A DNA stretch of 64,000 nt from Mesorhizobium ciceri biovar biserrulae WSM1271 (GTDB lineage: Bacteria > Pseudomonadota > Alphaproteobacteria > Rhizobiales > Rhizobiaceae), in the NCBI RefSeq assembly GCF_000185905.1, contig NC_014923.1, positions 1,945,501 to 2,009,500 of the forward strand, given 5' to 3'. The position numbers and the translations under genes are program-made. Below are positions 30,587 to 38,441 of this stretch, one piece after another; within the stretch, counting starts at the first letter, position 1, and each line of letters begins with the position of its first letter. Below the pieces are notes generated by a model. That model was not told the DNA's origin, did not search any database, and was given only the letters and a program-made list of their open reading frames with translations.

Positions 30587-31540
30587 TCAGTCGTCATTGG
30601 CCATGTGGTTAAGGACCGTCATCAGCCGGTCGCGGTCCGATGTCAGGCCCTTGTAGTCGAGCTGGGCGAGATCGAGTGCTTCGAGCTGGGCGGCGAAAGA
30701 CACCGCGAGCTTCGCCCGATCAGAGTGCCTGGCCAGCACGGCGAGCGGGTCGAGATGGATGCGGATGGTGAACAGGATATCGCGTGAAACAGGCAGTTTG
30801 CGCAGGGTTTGCCGCTCGACGCGAATGAAGGCATGGGCGTCGATGTCGCCATCGGGAAAGCGCGACGGCCGGTTGGTGGCGCGGTCGATGCGCTGCAGGT
30901 CGGAGAGCGGATGGTAGAGCGCGTTGTCGGCCTGGATCGACCAGTTGTAGCGCTCGACGGCCTGCCCCTGGAGGCCATCGAACATCCGGTTGATGAGTTC
31001 CGCCGGACGCGTGCCCGGGCCGAAACCCGGCACCGGCGCGTGGATGTCCTGCAGCGGCTTGCCGAACTTTTCCAGGAGCGACCAGGAGGAGGGAAAGCAG
31101 AGCGAGCCGGCGACCAGCCGCCAGCCGCTGTCACTGCTGCGCATCAGGATCAGGTCTTCCTGGACGAGCAGTGAGGCTTTGGCCAGCGGCGCATCGGCGA
31201 GGGAAGCAGGCAGACGGTTCGCCGCGCCCGCCACCTCGACGCCTGATCCGCCGAGCCGATGGGTTTCGGGGAACCTCTCCGGGAGATGCGCAGCGAGCAA
31301 GTCGAGCACTTCCTGCTGGGCGTCCCGCGTGCCGTCCTCCTCGACGAAAACGCGCTCTGGGATTTCGGCATAGAGCCGGTGCTTTTCGGCGAGATACGGC
31401 AGCAGATGGCCGTCGACCTCGATCCAGGCCGCCGGGTCGAGCGGCTTCAGCCCGATGCTGAACAGTTTCGACGAGCCGTCATAGGGCGTGTGGGTGGGCA
31501 GCGTATGTTTTGGGGGTGTGTGAGTGGGCACGGACGTCAT
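30587..31540 (-). CDS. DUF3445 haem-dependent oxidative N-demethylase-like protein
   Basis: A 317-residue protein of the DUF3445 family. Some members are the alpha subunit of a haem (PAS-fold) oxidase that removes N-methyl groups from small amines. Matching blocks are FSIGLKPLDPAAWIEVD near the N-terminus, SGWRLVAGSLCFPSSWSL, IHAPVPGF and VERYNWSIQADNALYHPLSD, and RVERQTLRKLPVSRDILFTIRIHLDP. The first 20 residues contain an odd repeat of Pro-Thr-His units (PTHTP, KHTLPTHTP), probably not part of the fold. The class IV aminotransferase stop lies just downstream, so DUF3445 may be the first gene of a minus-strand cluster or end it. The other demethylase subunits are not seen. Confidence 0.75.
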   Translation of the reverse strand: MTSVPTHTPPKHTLPTHTPYDGSSKLFSIGLKPLDPAAWIEVDGHLLPYLAEKHRLYAEIPERVFVEEDGTRDAQQEVLDLLAAHLPERFPETHRLGGSGVEVAGAANRLPASLADAPLAKASLLVQEDLILMRSSDSGWRLVAGSLCFPSSWSLLEKFGKPLQDIHAPVPGFGPGTRPAELINRMFDGLQGQAVERYNWSIQADNALYHPLSDLQRIDRATNRPSRFPDGDIDAHAFIRVERQTLRKLPVSRDILFTIRIHLDPLAVLARHSDRAKLAVSFAAQLEALDLAQLDYKGLTSDRDRLMTVLNHMANDD

Positions 31541-31543
31541 GTC

Positions 31544-32206
31544 TCAGGTCAGTCTTGCGGGGATCAGTCCGCGCAGCGAATTGCCGACGAACAGGGACTT
31601 GGCGGATTTCAGATCGTCCAAGCTGTAGATCGCTTCGCGGGCGCGGCCTTCATCCAGAAGCTGCGCGCGCAATACGCCAGGCAGAAGGCCGCAATCGAGC
31701 CGGGGCGTCGCCAGCACGCCGTCGCCGAGATCGGCAAAGACATTGGTGATCGTGCCTTCACAGATCTCGCCACGCTCGTTGGCCATAAGCACCTCGTCGG
31801 CCTGCGTGATGAGGTGTTCGGCACGGGCACGCGTGTAAAGCTGTCGCCGGCTGGTCTTGTGGCGCAGCAGCGTGTCGTTCGAATCGAGCCTCGTCCGCGC
31901 CAGCCGCAGCATCCAGACTTTGTCGGCGGCGAGCGGTTCATAAGGCTGCGCAGAGGCCGTCACCTCGCCATCGTGCGACAGGACGAGACGCGTGCGCGTG
32001 GCAACGCCGGAACCGCCGACCGCGCTGCTCAGCGCCTCGCCGACCGTGCCTGGATCACAGCGGAAGCCGAGTTCCGCCGCCGAGCCATAGAGGCGCGCAA
32101 GATGACGATCGAAGCGCAGGAAGCCCGAGCCGGGTTCCCAGCGCATGGTCTCGATCAACTGAAAGTCGGCGGTGTTCCCGTCGCGAAGCGCGCTTTCAGC
32201 AGACAC
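31544..32206 (-). CDS. Class IV aminotransferase / aminodeoxychorismate lyase-like
   Basis: A PLP protein of about 220 residues of the PabC/IlvE fold, likely 4-amino-4-deoxychorismate lyase given its neighbour. Recognisable parts are FQLIETMRW near the start, the lysine region LLRHKTSRRQLYTRA, the cofactor-binding ERGEICEGTITNVFADLGD and the TPRLDCGLLPGVLRAQLL block. The GTG at 32206 is preceded by GAGGAG at eight bases. It overlaps the 3' end of pabB by about 50 bases, so translation is probably coupled. The shorter ATG start at 32146 cannot be excluded. Together with pabB it would make p-aminobenzoate for folate. Confidence 0.8.
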   Translation of the reverse strand: MSAESALRDGNTADFQLIETMRWEPGSGFLRFDRHLARLYGSAAELGFRCDPGTVGEALSSAVGGSGVATRTRLVLSHDGEVTASAQPYEPLAADKVWMLRLARTRLDSNDTLLRHKTSRRQLYTRARAEHLITQADEVLMANERGEICEGTITNVFADLGDGVLATPRLDCGLLPGVLRAQLLDEGRAREAIYSLDDLKSAKSLFVGNSLRGLIPARLT

Positions 32207-33306
32207 TCCTGATACTCCTCCTGCGCCGTCGAATCGAAGACGACGCCGCCTCCGACATTGTAGACGGCCTCGCCGCCCGAAAAGAGCGAGATGGTGCGGA
32301 TCGCCACGGAAAAGCGCATCGGGCCGCCGGGCGCGATCCAGCCTATGGCGCCGCAATAGGCATTGCGGGGCGTGCCTTCCAGGTCGCGCAGGATCTCCAT
32401 GGCACGGATCTTAGGCGCGCCGGTGATCGAACCGCAAGGAAACAGCGCCGCAAAGATCTGGCGGATAGAGAGACCCGGCAGCAGTTTGGCCCTGACGTCG
32501 CTCACCATCTGATGCACGGTCGGGTAAGTCTCGATGCGGAACAGCGCCGGCACGTCCAGCGTGCCCACCTCGCTGATCAGCGAGATATCGTTGCGCAGGA
32601 GATCGACGATCATCCGGTTTTCGGCCTGGTTTTTCTCGTCATTGCGCAGGAAGATCTTCTGCCGTTCGTCCTCGGCTTTGGTGGCGCCGCGCGGCGCCGT
32701 TCCCTTCATCGGATGCGTCTCGATCATGCCCTCGGCGTCGATCTCGAAGAACAGTTCAGGCGAGCGCGACAGCACGATGGGTTCACCGAGCGCGATCAGC
32801 GCGCCATATTTCACCGGCTGACGTTCAGTCAACGCATCGAAGGCGGCCAGCGGCTCGCCTGACCATTGCGCGTGCACGGGAAAGGTCAGATTGCCCTGGT
32901 AGCAATCACCTTGCCGGATGTGCTGGTGCAGCCGCGAGAAGCGTTTTTCATAATCCTCGGGCGACCACGTCGCACGGGCGTCGAAGATCGGGCCATTGGT
33001 CGCCGCCGTATTGCGCGGCGGCACCGCCTCTTCGACCGGGGCATCGAAAACCCCAAGGCACACGAGTGGGGCGCGGCGTCCATTCGGCAGCAGGGGAACG
33101 AGCTTGGGTTCGAGCAAGTAGCCCGCCTCATACGAGAAATAGCCGGCAAGCCATTTGCCTGCATCATGCGCGGCTTGTGCTGCTTCCAGAGCCGGCCGGA
33201 AATCGCCTGCGTCGTGCGCCACGATGATATCGGCCGGCCGGTCGAAAACGAGCTGGCGCGCGCTTTTGTCATTGCGAAAAATTGCGGCGGGCAGGGACAT
33301 GGGCAC
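32155..33306 (-). CDS. pabB: Aminodeoxychorismate synthase component I
   Basis: A 383-residue chorismate-utilising enzyme that makes 4-amino-4-deoxychorismate, precursor of folate. The C-terminal two-thirds is the chorismate-binding domain: HQHIRQGDCYQGNLTF, SRSPELFFE, the PMKGTAPRG motif with its active-site Lys, ENRMIVDLLRND, and CGSITGAPKIRAMEILRDLEG. The N-terminal part is short, as in many stand-alone PabB. The stop lies inside the downstream aminotransferase gene. The glutamine amidotransferase partner (PabA) is not in the window. A fused PabB-PabC arrangement is common in other bacteria; here they remain overlapping genes. Confidence 0.9.
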   Translation of the reverse strand: MPMSLPAAIFRNDKSARQLVFDRPADIIVAHDAGDFRPALEAAQAAHDAGKWLAGYFSYEAGYLLEPKLVPLLPNGRRAPLVCLGVFDAPVEEAVPPRNTAATNGPIFDARATWSPEDYEKRFSRLHQHIRQGDCYQGNLTFPVHAQWSGEPLAAFDALTERQPVKYGALIALGEPIVLSRSPELFFEIDAEGMIETHPMKGTAPRGATKAEDERQKIFLRNDEKNQAENRMIVDLLRNDISLISEVGTLDVPALFRIETYPTVHQMVSDVRAKLLPGLSIRQIFAALFPCGSITGAPKIRAMEILRDLEGTPRNAYCGAIGWIAPGGPMRFSVAIRTISLFSGGEAVYNVGGGVVFDSTAQEEYQECLLKARFATGTPPTFS

Positions 33307-33482
33307 CGAATGCTGCGGTCAATGAAGCCATCAACCGCTCTATATGGGGTGCCGCCCGCGCGCAATCGAGGGAACGGCACGCTGCCTCTTAAAGCCGACC
33401 TTTGGGCCAACTCAGGAACCAAGAGCAAACGGCGACGCCGATATGGCGCCGCCGCTTGCAATCTTCAGGTCGTGCCTGGCGA

Positions 33483-34214
33483 TCAGCTGTTGCTGGAGGT
33501 TCCGGCTGTTGGAAACTGCTTGGCGAATTCCTTCTCGTTGCCGGCGGCGAGCAGCTTGGCCTGCTCGATCCAGCGTTCGCGCGCGATGCGGCCATCGAAA
33601 TTCATGACGTCTTCGATCCGTTTGATATCGGCCGCTGTCCAGGACGCGATCTGGGCGAAGCTGGTGACGCCTTGTGCCTTGAGCAGTTTCTCATTGACCG
33701 GACCGATACCGATCAGCCGACGCAGATTGTCGGGCTTTCCGGATGCTGAGCCGGATGCAGGCTTGGCTGTTGCAGGCTTGCTCGTTGCGGATTTGGCTGG
33801 AGCCGAGGTTTTGGTGGCGGCGGGTTTCGCCGCCGGCTTGGCAGGGACCGCCTTGGCAGGGACCGCTTTCGCAGCGGCCGGTTTGGCCGGCGCGGGCTTT
33901 GTGGATTTGGCCGTCGCGGGGGTCGACATCAGGGCCGCCGGCGCCTGGCTTGCCGGTTTTGCCGCGCTGCTTCCGGCGGCAGGTGCGGCCGACGCTTCGC
34001 GCAGCCGACGCTCAAGGTCGGCGCGGGTCTTGCCGCATGCATCGAGTTCGCCGGTCAGGCGGTCGCTGTCGGTGCGCAGCCTGTCGCGTTCGCTGCGTGT
34101 ACGGTCGAGATCGCCGCGCAAGCTGTCGAGTTCACCGCGCAGGCGCCCCCAAAGGAACCAGCCGACCAATACGCCTATCAGGAACGCCAGGACCACGTAG
34201 AAAAAAGTGCCCAT
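33483..34214 (-). CDS. Membrane-anchored helix-hairpin-helix protein with Ala/Lys/Pro-rich middle
   Basis: A 243-residue protein of unknown role. An N-terminal membrane helix (about 5-24) is followed by a charged coiled-coil-like segment (RGELDSLRGDLDRTRSERDRL). A low-complexity stretch made of Ala, Lys, Pro, Thr and Ser comes next (about 80-175), resembling histone H1 tails. The C-terminal helix-hairpin-helix region (DNLRRLIGIGPVNEKLLKAQGV...) also occurs at the end of several rhizobial proteins annotated as NADH-dehydrogenase-subunit-E-like. DNA binding at the membrane is conceivable but unproven. It is a single gene between pabB and pepF. Confidence 0.65.
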   Translation of the reverse strand: MGTFFYVVLAFLIGVLVGWFLWGRLRGELDSLRGDLDRTRSERDRLRTDSDRLTGELDACGKTRADLERRLREASAAPAAGSSAAKPASQAPAALMSTPATAKSTKPAPAKPAAAKAVPAKAVPAKPAAKPAATKTSAPAKSATSKPATAKPASGSASGKPDNLRRLIGIGPVNEKLLKAQGVTSFAQIASWTAADIKRIEDVMNFDGRIARERWIEQAKLLAAGNEKEFAKQFPTAGTSSNS

Positions 34215-34575
34215 TGTCTCTCTCCAGTCAGATCCGTCTGCCGTGGGTCATGATCTTCGGCGAAGGACTACTCTTGGTGGTTCCGCGGTAAGCAGAACAG
34301 CCGGCTTCGGTTCGAGCTGTCGGCGATCGGCTTTGCTTGCCCATGGCCAACGGCCGTTGTCGCGTTCGCCTGAGCGCCACGGCCGGCTGAGATTTCTCCT
34401 CGCCGATCCGCATGCGCTCCGGCTGAGCTTGGAGCGAAGGCTATCATAGAGCTTGTGGAAAGCTATCGGAAAACTTCGGTGGAGAGTACTTCAAGAACAG
34501 ATATTTAGGGCGATAGTAGAGCTGTCCCAACATGCATTCCGGCTAAACTGTTAGAGCGACGCCTGGGGGCGTATT
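34215..34575. other. Intergenic stretch without a recognised gene
   Basis: 361 bases between the pepF stop and the start of the helix-hairpin-helix gene, both on the minus strand. I find no gene, RNA or terminator with a good stem plus T-run. Its right half has lower GC than the neighbours and presumably contains the promoter of the helix-hairpin-helix gene nearer 34215. Confidence 0.4.
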
Positions 34576-36429
34576 TCAAGTGTCGAGCGCTTCCAGCTCG
34601 TCGATCAGGCCACCGATGACGCCAAGTCCGATCTGCCAGAAGGCGGGATCGGTGGCGTCGAGCCCGAAGGGCGCCAGAAGCTCGGAATGATGTTTGGTGC
34701 CGCCGGCGCGCAGCATTTCGAAATACTTGTCCTGAAAGCCGCGCTCGGCGTTCTGGTAGACCGCGTAGAGCGAGTTCACCAGGCAGTCGCCGAAAGCATA
34801 GGCATAGACATAAAAGGGCGAATGGATGAAGTGCGGGATGTAGGTCCAGAACACCTCATAGCCTTCGCGCAGCTTGATGGCGGGACCCAGACTTTCGGCC
34901 TGCACTTCGAGCCAGAACTGACCGAGCCTGTCGGAGGTCAGTTCGCCGTTCTTGCGTTCGGCATGCACCTTGCGCTCGAATTCATAGAAGGCGATCTGGC
35001 GCACGACCGTGTTGATCATGTCCTCGACCTTCTGGGCGAGCATGGCCTTGCGCTCACGCCGGTCGGTGGTCTGGTCGAGCAGCGAGCGGAAGGTCAGCAT
35101 CTCGCCGAAGACCGATGCCGTCTCGGCCAGCGTCAGCGGCGTCGAGGCCATCAGCGCACCCTGGCCGCCGGCCAGCACCTGATGCACGCCATGGCCAAGC
35201 TCGTGCGCCAGCGTCATCACATCGCGCGGCTTGCCCATGTAGTTGAGCAGGACATAGGGATGCGCCGACGGTACGGTCGGATGCGCGAAGGCGCCAGGCG
35301 ACTTGCCGGGCCGCACCGGCGCGTCGATCCAGTTCCGGTCGAAGAAGGTTCGCGCGATCTCGGCCATGTCGGGCGAAAAGCGCTGATAGGCGGACAGCAC
35401 GGTGTTCCTGGCCTCGTCCCAGCCGATGATCGCCTGGGGCGTATCCGGCAACGGCGCGTTGCGGTCCCAATGGTTCATCACCTCCATGCCCAGCCAGCGT
35501 GCCTTCATCGCGTAGTAGCGGTGCGAGAGGCGCGGATAGGCATCGCGAACGGCGGAGGCCAAGGCGTCCACCACACTGCGCTCGACGCGGTTGGCCAGAT
35601 GGCGTGAATCGGCGATGTCCTCGAAGCCACGCCAGCGGTCGGATATCTCCTTGTCCTTGGCCAGCGTGTTGGTGATCAGCGTGAAGGTGCGCAAGTTCTT
35701 GCGGAAGGTCGTGGCCAGCGCCTCGGACGCCCGGCGGCGCACCTCGCCGTCGGCGTCCTGCAGACGGTTCAGCGCCGGCTCCAACGTCAGTTCCTCGCCG
35801 TCGATGTGGAAGCGAAGGTCGGTCATCGTCTCGTCGAACAGGCGGTTCCAGGCGCCGCGTCCGGTGATCGACTTTTCGTGGAAGAGCTGCTCGACGCGGT
35901 CCTCGAGCTGGTAGGGCTTGTCCTTGCGCAGATCGAGCACCCATGGCCGATAGTGGCCGAAGGCGGGATCGACGGCGAGCGCGCCTTCGATCGACGCATC
36001 GTCGATCAGGTTGAGTTCGAGCGCGAAGAACAGAAGGTGCGCGCTGGCGTCGGTCATCTTCTCCTGGATGTCGCCATAGAGCTTGGCGCGCTGGGGATCC
36101 GCGGTGTTTCCGGCATAAACCAGTCCCGCATAGGAGACGATGCGGCCGATCAGTTCCTCCAGCGCCTCGTAGGCGACAAGCGCCTCGCCCAACCTGCCGG
36201 CGCCGCCGCGCTCGGCTTCGGCGGCCAGCGTACCCTTCCAGCGGCTCTCGAAACTGGTCGCATCGGTGGCGGCCTTGGCGATGTCGCGCTTCAGCTCCGG
36301 CGCGTCCATGCCGGCATAGAGGTCGGCAAGGTTCCATTCCGGCAAGTCGCCCAGCTCGGCCGCGCCTTGACCCGACGCCGGCGCCGCCAGCCGCCGTGCG
36401 GAAATCATGTGGCCAGAATCCCTATGCAT
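34576..36429 (-). CDS. pepF: M3-family oligoendopeptidase F
   Basis: A zinc metallopeptidase of about 617 residues that digests short peptides in the cytosol. The zinc-binding HELGH lies in VMTLAHELGHGVHQVLA, and a downstream AETASVFGEMLTF supplies the third ligand region. The N-terminal DLPEWNLADLYAG is the typical opening of the PepF subfamily. Start: ATG 36429 with GGAAGG at about five to nine bases upstream; a later ATG (36408) is also possible. The gene is divergent from the response-regulator gene, with about 150 bases between. Confidence 0.92.
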   Translation of the reverse strand: MHRDSGHMISARRLAAPASGQGAAELGDLPEWNLADLYAGMDAPELKRDIAKAATDATSFESRWKGTLAAEAERGGAGRLGEALVAYEALEELIGRIVSYAGLVYAGNTADPQRAKLYGDIQEKMTDASAHLLFFALELNLIDDASIEGALAVDPAFGHYRPWVLDLRKDKPYQLEDRVEQLFHEKSITGRGAWNRLFDETMTDLRFHIDGEELTLEPALNRLQDADGEVRRRASEALATTFRKNLRTFTLITNTLAKDKEISDRWRGFEDIADSRHLANRVERSVVDALASAVRDAYPRLSHRYYAMKARWLGMEVMNHWDRNAPLPDTPQAIIGWDEARNTVLSAYQRFSPDMAEIARTFFDRNWIDAPVRPGKSPGAFAHPTVPSAHPYVLLNYMGKPRDVMTLAHELGHGVHQVLAGGQGALMASTPLTLAETASVFGEMLTFRSLLDQTTDRRERKAMLAQKVEDMINTVVRQIAFYEFERKVHAERKNGELTSDRLGQFWLEVQAESLGPAIKLREGYEVFWTYIPHFIHSPFYVYAYAFGDCLVNSLYAVYQNAERGFQDKYFEMLRAGGTKHHSELLAPFGLDATDPAFWQIGLGVIGGLIDELEALDT

Positions 36430-36583
36430 TGCCGACACCTTCCGTGGCCAAGGTTCAAGGAGAAACGAGAAGCCGGTCAAATCCTAAGGAATTCATTCAC
36501 CGGGTTTTTTGAAACCTTATTTAGAACCCTGTGCCAAGATGGTCCACAGGGCAGAATTCCTCGGGCGGGCAGTCACACCAGTC

Positions 36584-38119
36584 ATGACAGGTTCCATACT
36601 CATAGTCGATGACGATCCGGTGCAACGCCGGCTGCTCGAAGCGGCGGTGACGCGGTTCGGCTACAGCGCAATCGTGGTCGACGGCGGCGCGGCCGCTCTC
36701 GACATCCTCGATGGACCCGGCGCCCGCGAGGTGTCGGTGGTCATCCTCGATCTGGTCATGCCCGGTCTCGACGGTATCGGCGTGCTGAAGGCGATGCGCG
36801 AGCGCGACATCAACGTGCCGGCGATCGTGCAAACCGCGCAGGGCGGAATCGAGACCGTGGTTTCGGCGATGCGTCATGGCGCCTTCGATTTCGTCGTCAA
36901 GCCGGCGTCTCCCGACAGGCTGCAGGCATCGATCGGCAATGCGCTCAAGGTCGAGGCCGTCGAGGGCGAGGTCAAGCGCACATCGCGCCGGCGCGGCGGC
37001 CTCCTGACCTTCAAGGACATGATCACGCACAGCCCGGCCATGGACAGGGTGATCCGTCTTGGCCAGAAAGCGGCGGCATCCAACATCCCGATCCTGATCG
37101 AGGGCGAGTCCGGCGTCGGCAAGGAACTGGTGGCGCGTGCCATCCAGGGCAGTGGCGACCGCCGCACGAAGCCCTTCGTCACCGTCAATTGCGGCGCCAT
37201 TCCAGACAATCTGGTCGAATCGATCCTATTCGGTCACGAGAAGGGCTCGTTCACCGGGGCCACCGACAAGCACACCGGCAAGTTCGTCGAAGCGCATTCG
37301 GGCACGCTGTTTCTCGACGAGATCGGCGACCTGCCGCTCGACGTGCAGGTCAAGCTGTTGCGCGCGGTCCAGGACGGCGAGGTCGACCCGGTCGGTGGGC
37401 GCTCGACCGTCAGGGTCGACATCAGGCTGATTTCGGCGACGCACCGCAACCTCCTGCAGCAGGTCAAGGACGGCAAGTTCCGCGAGGATCTGTTCTACCG
37501 GCTGAACGTCTATCCGATCTTCGTGCCGCCGCTGCGCGACCGCCGCGACGACATCCCATATCTGGTCACCCATTTCATGGAGAAGGTCGCGCCGGCCGAC
37601 CCGCACCGTCGCCTGCAAGGTATTTCGGCGGCAGCGCTCGCGGTGCTGCAGGCCTATGACTGGCCCGGAAACATCCGGCAGCTCGAAAACGCCGTCTTTC
37701 GCGCCTCGGTGCTTTGCGAAGGCGATATGTTAACCGCGGAGGACTTCCCGCAGATCCGGGCGCAAGTGGAAGGCACCGTCAACCTCGATATGGATGGCGA
37801 CGCGCCGTCGCCGTCCTTGCCTTTGCAGGCGCGCGATGACGAAGCCTTGCCCGGCGAGGGCGGCCCGGCAATCGCGTTCGATCCGCCGGCAAGGCTGCAG
37901 CCTCGCTTCGGCACGTTGCGGGCGCTCGACGAGCGCGGCAATGTGCGGGCACTTGCCGATGTCGAACTCGAGATGATCAAGCTTGCCATCGATCACTACA
38001 ACGGACAGATGAGCGAAGTCGCCCGCCGACTCGGCATCGGCCGCTCGACGCTCTATCGCAAGCTCAAGGAACACGGCATCGATCCGGAGACAGGCCGCGT
38101 CGATCGACTAGCCTCTTAA
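36584..38119 (+). CDS. Sigma-54-dependent response regulator (NtrC family), orphan
   Basis: A 511-residue transcription activator. The receiver domain (about 4-120) has phosphorylation site Asp56 (ILDLVMPG) and Lys107. The AAA+ domain (about 145-380) has the Walker A motif GESGVGKE (174-181), the loop GSFTGA (221-226, canonical GAFTGA) and the R-finger region EDLFYRLNVYPI. A C-terminal Fis-type helix-turn-helix (MSEVARRLGIGRSTLYRKLKEHGI) binds DNA. No partner kinase is adjacent. ATG 36584 begins at the receiver domain. No SD is clear, so start confidence is moderate. The Ala-to-Ser change in the sigma-54 contact loop is known in other active members. Target genes are unknown. Confidence 0.9.
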   Translation: MTGSILIVDDDPVQRRLLEAAVTRFGYSAIVVDGGAAALDILDGPGAREVSVVILDLVMPGLDGIGVLKAMRERDINVPAIVQTAQGGIETVVSAMRHGAFDFVVKPASPDRLQASIGNALKVEAVEGEVKRTSRRRGGLLTFKDMITHSPAMDRVIRLGQKAAASNIPILIEGESGVGKELVARAIQGSGDRRTKPFVTVNCGAIPDNLVESILFGHEKGSFTGATDKHTGKFVEAHSGTLFLDEIGDLPLDVQVKLLRAVQDGEVDPVGGRSTVRVDIRLISATHRNLLQQVKDGKFREDLFYRLNVYPIFVPPLRDRRDDIPYLVTHFMEKVAPADPHRRLQGISAAALAVLQAYDWPGNIRQLENAVFRASVLCEGDMLTAEDFPQIRAQVEGTVNLDMDGDAPSPSLPLQARDDEALPGEGGPAIAFDPPARLQPRFGTLRALDERGNVRALADVELEMIKLAIDHYNGQMSEVARRLGIGRSTLYRKLKEHGIDPETGRVDRLAS

Positions 38120-38441
38120 GGGCGATGCCGGGCTGAGCTTTGGCCCGGCTTCCGGCTTTGCCACAAGGCCGGCGCCAGCTTGCAATGCCACAACGGGCCT
38201 TGTATCGCCGTTTCGGCGGCATTGTGGCTGTCCCGTGGACAGCTCTGTTCACGCATTAAGGCTAACGGTAACAGATCGTGTTTGGGGCGAAGGCGAAAAT
38301 CCGATCTAAACCAGCGGTTTACCAAGAAACCTTGTGAACAATTTTTGACGGGATATCGCCACGGTGTTACCGCATTTCGGCTTCAATAAGCGATGATTAA
38401 CCATTAGGATCGATATTCGGGTGTGCTAATGCCACATCCGT
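38120..38441. other. Intergenic stretch upstream of the DUF882 gene
   Basis: 322 bases without a gene. A GC hairpin GCCGGGC/GCCCGGC (38127-38149) follows the regulator stop but has no good T-run. The right half is AT-richer and presumably holds the DUF882 promoter. No further motif is supported. Confidence 0.4.

Noticed and set aside
29005..30612. Open frame of 535 codons antisense to homospermidine synthase
   Set aside because: Shadow of a well-recognised gene; no SD and no homology pattern.
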